DNA of 51,298 nucleotides from positions 1 through 51,298 of the forward strand of contig FZLR01000011.1 of the NCBI GenBank assembly GCA_900197615.1. The letters are read 5' to 3'. Position numbers and translations under genes: made by a program. The notes under the pieces are model-generated. The model did not search any database. It saw only the letters and a program-made list of their open reading frames with translations, and was not told where the DNA came from. This DNA comes from Rhodospirillaceae bacterium Spongia-Bin9 (lineage in GTDB: Bacteria > Pseudomonadota > Alphaproteobacteria > Bin65). Positions 29,066-37,529 of the stretch are shown one piece after another (position 1 is the first letter of the stretch; the number at the start of each line of letters is the position of its first letter).

Positions 29066-29848
29066 CTACCCCCTGACCGCCATTTCGATCGGCCCTTCGG
29101 CACGTCCGTGGACGAACTGGTCGACAAAGTCATTGCCGCTCGAATCGATGTCGCCGGCCGGCCCGTCCCAGACGATCCTACCCTCGTGCAGCATCGCGAT
29201 CCGGTCGGCGATCCGGCGGGCGCTCGCCATGTCGTGGGTGATCGAGACGGCGGTCGCGCCGAGCTGCCGGACGCAGTCGACGATCAGGCGATTGATGATG
29301 TCGCCCATGATCGGGTCCAGGCCGGTTGTCGGTTCGTCGAAGAAGACGATTTCCGGATCCGTCGCGATGGCGCGCGCCAGGGCGACGCGCTTCTGCATTC
29401 CGCCCGAGAGTTCCGCCGGCGACAGGGCGGCGACGTCGGATCCCAGCCCGACCTGTGCGAGCTTGCCCAGGGCGATGTTCCTGGCCTCCCGATTCGACAC
29501 GCCCGAACGGGTTTTCAGGGCAAAGGCGACGTTCTCCCAGACTGTGAGGGAATCGAACAGCGCCGACCCCTGGAACAGCATGCCGATCTTCGCGGTGTGG
29601 GCTTCGCGCGCGCGGCCGGAAAGCGCCGTTACATCGATGCCGTCGATCAGTACCGATCCGGCGTCCGGCCATAACAGGCCCAGTATGCATTTCAGGGTGA
29701 CCGATTTGCCGGTGCCCGACCCGCCGATAATGACGACGGATTCTCCTGCGCCGACGCTCAGGTCGATGCCGTCGAGTACGGTCTTCGCGCCGAAGGATTT
29801 TTTCAGTCCGCGGAGTTCGATTTTCGCTTCACCGGTCGGCGCGGTCAT
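29066..29848 (-). CDS. mlaF: Phospholipid-transport ABC ATPase (MlaF type)
   Basis: A 260-residue ATPase that drives lipid movement between the two membranes with an MlaE permease. Walker A GGSGTGKS is at 42-49, the signature LSGGMQKR near 147 and Walker B IVFFDEPTTGLDP follows. The wording GMLFQGSALFDSLTVWENV is characteristic of the MlaF/Ttg2A branch. It lies 3 nt after mlaE. No mlaD-type MCE gene is adjacent, so the substrate-binding partner must be encoded elsewhere. Confidence 0.92.
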   Translation of the reverse strand: MTAPTGEAKIELRGLKKSFGAKTVLDGIDLSVGAGESVVIIGGSGTGKSVTLKCILGLLWPDAGSVLIDGIDVTALSGRAREAHTAKIGMLFQGSALFDSLTVWENVAFALKTRSGVSNREARNIALGKLAQVGLGSDVAALSPAELSGGMQKRVALARAIATDPEIVFFDEPTTGLDPIMGDIINRLIVDCVRQLGATAVSITHDMASARRIADRIAMLHEGRIVWDGPAGDIDSSGNDFVDQFVHGRAEGPIEMAVRG

Positions 29849-29851
29849 CGC

Positions 29852-30625
29852 TCAGGCCCCGAAGAATGCGGTTGTGAGCATGTAGTTCGACGCCAGGATC
29901 AGCACGGAGGAGGAGACCACCGCGTTGGTCGCTGCGGCGCCGACGCCCTGGGCGCCGCCCCGGGAATGGAAGCCGTGATAGCAGCCCATCAGGGTGATCA
30001 GAAAGCCGAAGACCGCCGCTTTGACAAGGCCGGTGATAACGTCCAGCGGCTGCAGGAATTCCCAGGTCAGCTTCAGATAGTTGGCCGCGTTGAAATCGAG
30101 CGAATGGACGCTCACCGCATAGCCGCCGAACACGCCGATGATGTCGGCGACCAGCACCAGGATCGGCAGCGTCGCCACGCCGGCGATCAGGCGTGGCACG
30201 ATCAGGTATTTGTAGGGGTTGGTCGACAGGGTCGCGAGGGCGTCGATCTGCTCGGTCACCCGCATGGTGCCGACCTCGGCGGCAATGGCGGCGCCGACCC
30301 GTCCGGCGACCATCAGGCCGGCGAGCACCGGGCCCAGTTCCCGCGTCATCGAGAGGACGACGACGGTGGCGATGGCCGATTCCGCATTCAACCGGGCAAA
30401 ACCGGTATAGGACTGCAACGCCAGGACCATGCCGGTGAAGATTGCGGTCAGCCCGACCACCGGCAGGGAAAAGTATCCGATCTGGATCATCTGCCGGCCG
30501 ATCGACCGGCCGTAGAAGGGCGGGCGCACGCAATGGCTGACCGAAACGGCGGCGAACGCGACCAGGCGTCCTGTTGCGACCAGAAACGCAATGAAGACGC
30601 GGCCGATCGGAGCAAGGAAATTCAT
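29852..30625 (-). CDS. mlaE: MlaE-family ABC permease
   Basis: A 257-residue inner-membrane permease of the lipid asymmetry or retrograde phospholipid system. Hallmarks are the VGLTAIFTGMVLALQSY helix, MTRELGPVLAGLMVAGRVGAAIAAE and the TEQIDAL coupling stretch. The final helix SSSVLILASNYMLT is typical. It starts at ATG 30625 in an ATGA overlap with alr. Frame continuing upstream lies inside alr and is not coding. Confidence 0.93.
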   Translation of the reverse strand: MNFLAPIGRVFIAFLVATGRLVAFAAVSVSHCVRPPFYGRSIGRQMIQIGYFSLPVVGLTAIFTGMVLALQSYTGFARLNAESAIATVVVLSMTRELGPVLAGLMVAGRVGAAIAAEVGTMRVTEQIDALATLSTNPYKYLIVPRLIAGVATLPILVLVADIIGVFGGYAVSVHSLDFNAANYLKLTWEFLQPLDVITGLVKAAVFGFLITLMGCYHGFHSRGGAQGVGAAATNAVVSSSVLILASNYMLTTAFFGA

Positions 30626-31794
30626 GGGCCGCTCTGCTCCGGCAGTGCCGCTTCGACAGCACCGAGATAGCGCCGGCGATAGCGGCTGCCGAGGCCGGTG
30701 AGTATCTCGTAACCTATCGTGCCGGCGCGCTCCGCCACATGGTCGATCGTATGGTCGTCGTCGATCAGGTCGACGAGTGTACCCGGGCGAATATCGATGC
30801 CTGCCCGAAGCGCGTCGGTTACGTCGGCAGTCAGGAGATCCATGGAAATCCGTCCTGTCACCGGGCAGGCGCAACCGTCGACGAAAACCGCCCCCCGGTT
30901 GCTAATGGCGCGGAGGTAGCCGTCGGCATAGCCGGCGGCAAGCGTTGCAATATGCGCCGGCGGGCCGGTGCAGGCGCTCGCACCGTAGCCGACGGTCCGG
31001 CTGCGGCGGATTTCTCGCAGCTGCAGGACCGGCGCTTGCAGCCGCACGACCGGCCGCATCGGATTGGCGCCGGCCGACGGCGTGGGGTTGCCGCCGTAGA
31101 GGGCATAGCCCGGCCGGCCGAGGTCGAACAGGAAGTCGCTGCCCAGAAACAGGCCGTAGGAATTGGCCAGGCTGGCCCGCGCTGCAGCCAGGCGCGGCCT
31201 TATTTTCGCAAAGTCGGCCAGCTGCCGGCGGTTCAGCGGATGGCCCGGCTCGTCGGCGCAGGCGAGTTGGCTCATCACGACGAGGCCGGGCAGGGCATGG
31301 GCGGCGTCGAGATCGAGTTCCTCCAGGTCTTCGGGATCGAGGCCCAGCCGGGTCATGCCGGTATCGACATGCAGGGCGGCCGGCGACGGCGAGGACCCGG
31401 TGCAAAAGGCCAGCCAGCCCTTCACCTGCTCCGGGTCGTTGAGGCAGGGCGCCAGCCGGTGGCGGGCGAAAAGGGCCGCCGTTCCCGGCAGGAGCCCGTT
31501 CAGTACGAAAATCTCGGGCTCCGGCAGGGCCTGCCGCAGCGAAATACCCTCTTCGACATTGGCAACGAAGAAGGTCGTGCAGCCTTCGGCGGCAAGGCGC
31601 CGGGCGACCGGGAGGGCGCCGAGGCCGTATCCGTCGGCCTTGACCACGGCGGCGCAGGCCCCTCCCGCCTGGGGGCCGCCCATCCTGTCCCGCAACAGCC
31701 GCCAGTTGGCGGCGAGCGCATCCAGGTCGATGGTCAGCAGTCCTGCGCTCCCGCTGCTCTGCGGGGCGATTTCCGGGTCAGCGCGCCTCGTCAT
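30622..31794 (-). CDS. alr: Alanine racemase
   Basis: A 390-residue fold-type III PLP enzyme that makes D-alanine for peptidoglycan. Lys52 in VVKADGYGLG carries PLP. The catalytic tyrosine is in RTVGYGAS and the C-terminal domain keeps GRISMDLLTADVTD. I start at ATG 31794, overlapping the dnaB stop by 17 nt; TTG 31809 is the alternative, adding five residues. dnaB-alr adjacency is common in proteobacteria. Confidence 0.95.
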   Translation of the reverse strand: MTRRADPEIAPQSSGSAGLLTIDLDALAANWRLLRDRMGGPQAGGACAAVVKADGYGLGALPVARRLAAEGCTTFFVANVEEGISLRQALPEPEIFVLNGLLPGTAALFARHRLAPCLNDPEQVKGWLAFCTGSSPSPAALHVDTGMTRLGLDPEDLEELDLDAAHALPGLVVMSQLACADEPGHPLNRRQLADFAKIRPRLAAARASLANSYGLFLGSDFLFDLGRPGYALYGGNPTPSAGANPMRPVVRLQAPVLQLREIRRSRTVGYGASACTGPPAHIATLAAGYADGYLRAISNRGAVFVDGCACPVTGRISMDLLTADVTDALRAGIDIRPGTLVDLIDDDHTIDHVAERAGTIGYEILTGLGSRYRRRYLGAVEAALPEQSGP

Positions 31795-33298
31795 GGTAGG
31801 ATTGTGCAAGGTCGCTGAATCGGGTCAGTTCCGGCTCGAAATGCAGTTTTATGCTGCCGATCGGACCGTGGCGCTGCTTGGCGACGATGATGTCCGCCTT
31901 GTTGTAGGCGCGCTCCATATTCTCGGACCATTTGGTCCATTTGTCGGTGTTCGGCGGCGGTTCCTGGCGCTCCAGGTAATACTGCTCCCGATAGAGGAAC
32001 ATGACGACGTCGGAATCCTGCTCGATCGAACCGGATTCGCGCAGATCCGCCAGTTGCGGGCGCTTGTCCTCGCGCTCCTCGACCTTGCGCGAGAGCTGGG
32101 CCAGCGCCAGAACGGGGAGGTTCAGGTCTTTGGCCAGCGCCTTCAACGACCGGGTGATCTCGGACAGCTCCTGCACCCGGTTTTCCGGCCGCTGCCCCGG
32201 CGAAGGCCGCATCAACTGGACATAGTCGATAATGATCAGCGACAGGCCGTGCTGGCGGTGCAGACGGCGGGAGCGGCTGCGCAGGGCCGCGATGTTCAGG
32301 TCTGCGCTGTCGTCGATGTAAAGCGGCAGATAGTTCAATTCCTGCGAGACCTGAACGAAGCGGGAGAAATCGTCCCCGGAAACCTCGCCGCGCCTGATCC
32401 GATGGGAGGAGACTTCGGATTGCTCGGCGAGGATCCGGGTTGCCAGCTCTTCAGCCGACATTTCGAGGGAGAAATATCCGACCACGGCGCCGTTTGTGCG
32501 CACGGGCCGTCCGTCTTCTCCCCGTTCTTCGCGATAAGCCCTGGCTGCGTTGAATGCGATGTTCGTGCCCAGGGCGGTTTTGCCCATCGAAGGGCGGGAG
32601 GCCAGGATCACCAGTTCCGATGGCTGGAGGCCGCCCAGTTTGCTGTCGAGGTCGCGCAGGCCGGTCGCGATCCCGGTGATCCGGCCATCCTGTTTGAAGG
32701 CCGCTTCGGCCCGGCCGATCGCGCTGCCCAGCGCTGTCGTGAACGCGGTGAAATCGCGCCGTGTATCGCCGGCAGTCGCCAGATTGTGGAGATGGTGTTC
32801 GGCCTGCTCGATCTGGGCGGGGGCGTCCATATCCAGATCGATATTGTAGGCTTCGTTGACGATGTCGGAGCCGATTTCTATCAGCGCCCGGCGCAGATGC
32901 CGGTCGAAGACGGTGCGCCCGTAGTCGCCGGCATTGATGATCGTGACGACCGAGGCGGCGAGGCGGGCCAGGTAATCCGCCCCGCCGACCTCGTCGAGCG
33001 ACCCGTCGCTCTCGAACAGGTTCTTGAGCGTGATCGGATCGGCGACCTGGCCCATCTCGACAAGCTTGCGGATGGCGGAAAAGATGCGGCCGTGGCGCGC
33101 GTCTGCGAAATGCTCGGCCTGGAGAAAGTCGGCAACCCGGTCGAAGGCCCGGTTGTTGGCGAGCAGCGCGCCGAGCAGCGCCATCTCCGCCTCGTAATTG
33201 TGCGGCGGCACACGGAAAGCGGCGCCCTCGTGCAGGCCGTCCGCGGGCGGACCGCCTCCATCGAGACCGCGGGCCGGAACCGGACCCGAACCTTCCAT
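31778..33298 (-). CDS. dnaB: Replicative DNA helicase
   Basis: This 506-residue hexameric helicase unwinds DNA at the fork. The N-terminal primase-interacting domain begins with PHNYEAEMALLGALL. The RecA-like domain has Walker A ASRPSMGKT near 232-240 and Walker B LIIIDYVQLM. KDLNLPVLALAQLSRKVE follows. I start at ATG 33298 behind a good GAGGAG; the frame is open a further 16 codons but without support. It heads a tightly coupled eight-gene leftward operon (dnaB, alr, mlaE, mlaF, radA, cvpA, purF, SDR). No intein was found. Confidence 0.96.
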   Translation of the reverse strand: MEGSGPVPARGLDGGGPPADGLHEGAAFRVPPHNYEAEMALLGALLANNRAFDRVADFLQAEHFADARHGRIFSAIRKLVEMGQVADPITLKNLFESDGSLDEVGGADYLARLAASVVTIINAGDYGRTVFDRHLRRALIEIGSDIVNEAYNIDLDMDAPAQIEQAEHHLHNLATAGDTRRDFTAFTTALGSAIGRAEAAFKQDGRITGIATGLRDLDSKLGGLQPSELVILASRPSMGKTALGTNIAFNAARAYREERGEDGRPVRTNGAVVGYFSLEMSAEELATRILAEQSEVSSHRIRRGEVSGDDFSRFVQVSQELNYLPLYIDDSADLNIAALRSRSRRLHRQHGLSLIIIDYVQLMRPSPGQRPENRVQELSEITRSLKALAKDLNLPVLALAQLSRKVEEREDKRPQLADLRESGSIEQDSDVVMFLYREQYYLERQEPPPNTDKWTKWSENMERAYNKADIIVAKQRHGPIGSIKLHFEPELTRFSDLAQSYHDEAR

Positions 33299-33615
33299 GA
33301 ATCGCTCCTCGCGGAAAACGCACCCCGAAAGACGGGACTGTATCAACGATGTAGTGAGGACGGCCAGAAAATTGAACGAAAATAGAACACTCCACAGGAA
33401 ATATATTCACACCATGTTAATCGCGAAAATAAGATCGGCGGTGGCCGGGGAACGAACTCGGGCCGGATTCGTGAAAGTGTACTGCTTTCAGGGTGCTGTA
33501 GGACTTGGCTGAGTCCGCAATCGAGATTGGAGTGCGCAGTCCGGGCCTGTTGACGGCGCTTGCGTCTATCCGCCGGTCGTGCGTCCGGCCGCGCCGGGGC
33601 GCGCGCCGGGCCGGC
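33299..33615. other. dnaB upstream region
   Basis: A 317-nt gap between dnaB and upp, both leftward. The part from about 33360 to 33440 is clearly AT-rich and should hold the dnaB operon promoter. It contains the LexA-like direct repeat described separately and a TATATT motif, but no convincing -35/-10 pair. No terminator with a U-tract was seen after upp. Confidence 0.5.
33374..33388 (-). promoter_or_regulatory. Candidate LexA box (GTTC-N7-GTTC) upstream of dnaB
   Basis: On the minus strand GTTC, TATTTTC, GTTC read as a perfect direct repeat with 7-nt spacing; the plus strand shows GAAC-N7-GAAC. Direct repeats of this kind are the known LexA targets in many alphaproteobacteria. It lies 76 nt before the dnaB start in AT-rich intergenic DNA. 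About one or two chance copies are expected in 51 kb, so it is a candidate only. Confidence 0.4.
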
Positions 33616-34245
33616 TCATCTGGTGCCGTATATCCTGTCGCCCGCGTCGCCGATGCCCGGGACGATATAGCCGTGATCGTTGAGCCGCTCGTCGATGGCC
33701 GCAGTGAACACGGGCACATCCGGGTGGGCGGCGTGGAAGGCCTCGATGCCTTCCGGCGCCGACAGCAAACACAGGAACTTGAGCTGCCGGGCGCCGGCCG
33801 ACTTGATCCGCTCGACCGCGGCGACCGCCGAGTTCCCGGTCGCCAGCATCGGGTCGAGCATGATGACCGGCCGGTCGCCCAGATCGTCGGGTACCTTGAA
33901 ATAGTATTCCACCGCCTGCAGCGTTTCCGGATCGCGATAGAGTCCGACATGGCCGACGCGCGCTGTGGGAATGAGATCCAGCATTCCTTCCAGCAGACCG
34001 TTTCCCGCCCGCAGGATCGAGATCAGAACGAGTTTCTTGCCGCTCAGGTGCGGCGCCTCCATCGCCGCCAGCGGCGTTTCGATGGTTCGGTCTTCGGTCT
34101 CGAGGTCGCGTGTCACTTCATAGCCGAGCAGCAGAGAAATCTCGTTCAGCAACAGACGAAACTGCGCCGATTCGGTTTCCTTCCGCCGCAGGAGGGACAG
34201 TTTGTGCCGAACCAGCGGATGATCGACGACCGTGATACTTCCCAT
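33616..34245 (-). CDS. upp: Uracil phosphoribosyltransferase
   Basis: A 209-residue salvage enzyme that joins uracil and PRPP to give UMP. The PRPP-binding motif [13 protein letters not shown] is near 126-138. The N-terminal [12 protein letters not shown] and the C-terminal [10 protein letters not shown] uracil-binding region are standard. It is monocistronic by spacing, with 317 nt to dnaB and 581 nt upstream. It salvages the same base that the PreTA, dihydropyrimidinase and N-carbamoyl-beta-alanine amidohydrolase set about 10 kb away would degrade. Confidence 0.96.
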   Translation of the reverse strand: MGSITVVDHPLVRHKLSLLRRKETESAQFRLLLNEISLLLGYEVTRDLETEDRTIETPLAAMEAPHLSGKKLVLISILRAGNGLLEGMLDLIPTARVGHVGLYRDPETLQAVEYYFKVPDDLGDRPVIMLDPMLATGNSAVAAVERIKSAGARQLKFLCLLSAPEGIEAFHAAHPDVPVFTAAIDERLNDHGYIVPGIGDAGDRIYGTR

Positions 34246-34826
34246 CGATGGACTCTCCCGGATGAAACTCTATCTGCCAGCGGCGCCGTCCCGAAAGCCC
34301 GCGGGCGGCAGGACCGTATCATCGAACCGGCGCGCCCGGCGCACAAGGGGCAGGGCTATCCGCCAGCCCGGTGCGCACGAAAGAGTGTACACCCCGCACG
34401 GGCAGCGCCTGTCCGGCGACGACGCGGGACTTATCGGGGTTGTGCAGGTTCCGGAAATTCGGCCTTATGTGTTGCCATAAACGCAACGCGGGAAGCAGAA
34501 ATTTGCGCTTCATGATAACACCCGACCAAATTACGCTTCGTTCGATTCCTGGAATCGGGATAGCGATAGCGACACCCATGCCTTGTTGCCCGCCAGAGCC
34601 GCTGCGATGAACGACAGGTCGGCCAGATCGCCAGAGCCCGCCGTTTCTGCCGTTCGGACGTCCGGCCGGCAGGGCGCAGACCGTTGGAATCGCGTGCGCC
34701 CGAAACGCACTACCGAAACCGGAGCCGCTTGCCAGCGCGGTGCAACGGCCGGCATAGTTCTGCCGGCATGCACCGTCGGAGCCGCTCACCCGATTGCAAA
34801 TGCTACCATCGTAGGGGAGAAACACC
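34246..34826. other. Intergenic region between upp and the ABC/catabolic cluster
   Basis: These 581 nt separate divergent upp and the binding-protein gene, so both promoters should be here. No TPP or other known riboswitch motif was recognised. GTTGC/GCAAC flank a 7-nt loop near 34475. A direct repeat near the right end is listed separately. A 64-codon leftward frame at 34319-34513 lacks a ribosome-binding site and is not called. Confidence 0.4.
34748..34769 (+). repeat. Direct repeat GCCGGCAT upstream of the ABC cluster
   Basis: GCCGGCAT occurs at 34748-34755 and again at 34762-34769, a 14-nt period, 57 nt before the binding-protein start. Position and spacing suit a regulator site, but the motif is GC-rich and could be chance. 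Confidence 0.3.
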
Positions 34827-35873
34827 ATGGAAATGCATGAAAAAAATACCGATTCGGTCAGCCGACGGAAAGTCCTGGAGTATGGCGCGGCGTTGGGCGG
34901 TGCTGCCGCCATGTCGTCCCTGATCGGCGTGGAGGCCCTTGCTGCCGGCAAGGCCAAGGTCAACATGCAGCTGGGCTGGCTGGCCAGCAACGGCATCATG
35001 GGCGAAGTCGTCGCCAAGCGCATGGGCTATTACAAGGAACTGGGCATCGACCTTAACGTGACGCCCGGCGGCCCCGGCGTGGACGGTGTGGCCTCGGTTG
35101 CCGCGGGCAGGGCGCAGGCCGGCCAGCTTTCGTCGAGCCCGTCGCTGATGCTGGCGCGTTCTGCCGGCATTCCGGTCAAGGCCTTCGCGGCCGGCTACCA
35201 GAAGCACCCGTTCACCTATTTCTCGCTGAAGAAAAATCCGATCCGCACGCCCAAGGACATGATCGGCAAGACCATCGCCACGCAGCCGACAGCGGTGATC
35301 CTGTTGCGCGCGCTGCTGGCCAAGAACGGCATCGCCGAAGACCAGGTCAAGATCGTGAAGATGGGCAGCGACATGGCCCAGCTGACGACCGGGCGGGTCG
35401 CGGCCGTGACCGGCTGGATGACCAACACGAACGCGCTCAAGATCCTCGGCAAGGACCGGGTCGACATGATGCTGTGGGACGCCGGCATCCAGCTTTATGC
35501 CAACGTCTACTACACGACCGACGACATGCTGGCGAAGCACGCCGATGTGCTGAAGCGGTTCCTTACCGGATCGGCCCGCGGCTGGGGTTACGCCCGCAAG
35601 AATCCCAAGGCGGCCGTCGATCACCTGGTTGCGGAATACAAGAACCTGAGCAAGGCGAGCGAACTCGCTGCGGTCGGCGGTGTGCTCGGCTTTTCGTTCG
35701 ACAAGGTGACGGCCAAGGATGGCTGGGCGGCGATGAACCCGGCGAACTGGCAGGCGCAGATCGATACCTATGCCGGCCTGAAGCAGTTCAAGGGCGCGAC
35801 GCCGACCGTGAACGACGTCATGACGAGCGAGATTCTGGCGGGCACCGAGAAGATCAGAAAGCAGATCGGATGA
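34827..35873 (+). CDS. ABC transporter substrate-binding protein, NMT1/THI5-like
   Basis: A 348-residue periplasmic binding protein. The N-terminus carries a twin-arginine signal, SRRKVLEYGAALGG (residues 12-25), with predicted cleavage near EALAA at about 37-40, so export is probably by Tat. The mature part MQLGWLASNGIMGEVVAKRMGYYKELGIDL is typical of NMT1/THI5-like and NitT/TauT/SsuA proteins, which bind taurine, sulfonates, nitrate, aromatic acids or pyrimidines. The ligand cannot be read from sequence. A strong GGGGAG site precedes ATG 34827. It is the first gene of a compact cluster; the ATPase gene starts 1 nt after its stop. Confidence 0.87.
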   Translation: MEMHEKNTDSVSRRKVLEYGAALGGAAAMSSLIGVEALAAGKAKVNMQLGWLASNGIMGEVVAKRMGYYKELGIDLNVTPGGPGVDGVASVAAGRAQAGQLSSSPSLMLARSAGIPVKAFAAGYQKHPFTYFSLKKNPIRTPKDMIGKTIATQPTAVILLRALLAKNGIAEDQVKIVKMGSDMAQLTTGRVAAVTGWMTNTNALKILGKDRVDMMLWDAGIQLYANVYYTTDDMLAKHADVLKRFLTGSARGWGYARKNPKAAVDHLVAEYKNLSKASELAAVGGVLGFSFDKVTAKDGWAAMNPANWQAQIDTYAGLKQFKGATPTVNDVMTSEILAGTEKIRKQIG

Positions 35874-35874
35874 C

Positions 35875-36687
35875 ATGAACGACGCTACGGTGGCGGAGGT
35901 CGCGTCCGGTTCCGGCATTACGGCGATCTCCGTCGACCGGCTCGTTGTCCGGTTCGACGGGATCGGCGGAACCGTTACAGCGTTGCACAAAGTCGGTTTC
36001 GAGGTGCCCCAGGGCGGTTTCGTGACCATGCTGGGGCCCTCGGGATGCGGCAAGTCGACCCTGCTGCGGGCCATCGCCGATCTGGTGCCTGTAAGCGACG
36101 GAGAAATCCATGTGTTCAGCCGGACGCCGGAAGAATCGCGGCGAGCCCGGGATTTCGCCTTTGTGTTTCAGGATTCGACATTGTTGCCGTGGCGCAGCGC
36201 GCTCGACAATGTCCGGTTGCCGCTCGAAGTCGGCCGGCGCGGCGGAGTCGAGCTCGAACGGCATGCGGAACCGGAGGAACTGCTGGCGCTGGTCGGGCTG
36301 GAAGGCCGCGAAAGCGCCCTGCCGCACGAACTGTCCGGCGGCATGAAGCAACGGGTCTCGATCGCCCGGGCGCTGGTGCAGAAGCCGCGTGTGCTCCTGA
36401 TGGACGAACCGTTCGGTGCGCTCGATGAAATCACGCGCGACAAGCTCAATGAGGAATTGCTGCGCATCTGGCGGGAAACCGGGACGACCATCATGTTCGT
36501 GACCCATTCGGTGCCGGAAGCCGCCTTTCTCGGCCAGAAATGCCTGGTGCTGTCGGCCCAGCCGGGCCGGGTGCGCGGCTATCCCGACATCGATCTGCCG
36601 GAGCCGCGGCAGCTCGGCATCCGCGATACCCTGGAATTCGTGCAGATTACCTCGCATCTGCGCAGCCTGCTCGAGGTGGCGGAATGA
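35875..36687 (+). CDS. ABC transporter ATP-binding protein (NitT/TauT/SsuB type)
   Basis: A 270-residue ATPase. Walker A GPSGCGKST is at 54-62, the Q-loop in FVFQDSTLLPWRS, the signature LSGGMKQR near 152-159, Walker B VLLMDEPFGALDE and the H-loop FVTHSVPEA. It starts 1 nt after the binding-protein stop and overlaps the permease start in an ATGA. It powers import of the unknown ligand. Confidence 0.93.
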   Translation: MNDATVAEVASGSGITAISVDRLVVRFDGIGGTVTALHKVGFEVPQGGFVTMLGPSGCGKSTLLRAIADLVPVSDGEIHVFSRTPEESRRARDFAFVFQDSTLLPWRSALDNVRLPLEVGRRGGVELERHAEPEELLALVGLEGRESALPHELSGGMKQRVSIARALVQKPRVLLMDEPFGALDEITRDKLNEELLRIWRETGTTIMFVTHSVPEAAFLGQKCLVLSAQPGRVRGYPDIDLPEPRQLGIRDTLEFVQITSHLRSLLEVAE

Positions 36688-37508
36688 AGGCGGGCCAACT
36701 CGCGGGCAGGGGCGCTGCCGCCGGGACCGCCGCCGATCCGGGCCGGCGGGCCGGGAACTGGCGCCATCGCGCGCCGGCGATTGTCGCGGCCGTCTGCCTG
36801 CTGCTGTCGTGGCAGATCATCGTCGATGGCTTCGGCATCCCGACCTATATCGCGCCCAGCCCGGTGGAAGTGCTGCAGGTCTTTGCGAAGGAAGGCGAGA
36901 TTCTGTGGATCAACTTCTGGCCGACACTGATGGAAGCCGCGGCCGGTTTCGCGCTCGGCAATTCGATTGCCGTACTGCTGGCTGTCTGGTTCGTGCACAG
37001 CCAGCTCGCGGAACGGGCCTTCTACCCGATTGCGGTGTTCGTCAACACGATACCGATCATCGCCATCGCGCCGATCCTCGTGCTGATGCTGGGCAACGGC
37101 TATGCGCCGAAAATCGTCATCGCGGCGCTGATCTGCTTCTTCCCGACCCTGGTCAACATGGTCCGGGGCCTGAAATCGGTCAGTCCGCAGATGCTGGAGC
37201 TGATGCGCGTGCTGTCGGCCAGCGACGCCGAGGTTCTGTGGAAGATCCGGCTGCAGAGTTCGCTGCCGTTCCTGTTCGCCGCGCTCAAGATCGCGTCGAC
37301 GACCTGCGTGATCGGCGCCATCGTCGGCGAGTGGATCGGGTCGAACTACGGGCTCGGCTCGCTGATTATCGAGGCGACCTACAATTTCCGGGCGCCGCTG
37401 CTCTACGCCACGGTGATCCTGGGCGCCGGCATGGCCGTGGCAGCCTTCACCGCGACCACCATAATCGAACGGCGGGTTCTGAAATGGAAACCGGGCAATG
37501 TCATTTGA
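36684..37508 (+). CDS. ABC transporter permease (NitT/TauT/SsuC type)
   Basis: A 274-residue inner-membrane permease of the binding-protein-dependent family. About six membrane spans are visible, including AIVAAVCLLLSWQIIVDGF, FYPIAVFVNTIPIIAIAPILVLML and a final ATVILGAGMAVAAFTATTI. The EAA-type cytoplasmic loop is around VLSASDAEVLWKIRLQSSLPFLFAALKIA. ATG 36684 overlaps the ATPase stop. The longer upstream frame lies inside the ATPase gene. Confidence 0.92.
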   Translation: MKAGQLAGRGAAAGTAADPGRRAGNWRHRAPAIVAAVCLLLSWQIIVDGFGIPTYIAPSPVEVLQVFAKEGEILWINFWPTLMEAAAGFALGNSIAVLLAVWFVHSQLAERAFYPIAVFVNTIPIIAIAPILVLMLGNGYAPKIVIAALICFFPTLVNMVRGLKSVSPQMLELMRVLSASDAEVLWKIRLQSSLPFLFAALKIASTTCVIGAIVGEWIGSNYGLGSLIIEATYNFRAPLLYATVILGAGMAVAAFTATTIIERRVLKWKPGNVI

Positions 37509-37529
37509 CTGGAAAACGGAGATAGCGTC

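Noticed and set aside
27637-29133. Minus-strand frame continuing upstream of cvpA through radA
   Set aside because: Low-complexity Arg/Gly/Pro translation in a second frame of radA; the real cvpA begins at GTG 27636 where membrane helices start.
34319-34513. 64-codon leftward frame starting MKRKFLLPALRLW
   Set aside because: No ribosome-binding site, no recognisable domain, and it lies in a region expected to hold two divergent promoters. Could be revisited with transcript or peptide data.
34246-34826. Searched for a TPP or other riboswitch before the NMT1-like binding-protein gene (and before tenA)
   Set aside because: The conserved TPP core motifs are not present in either region.
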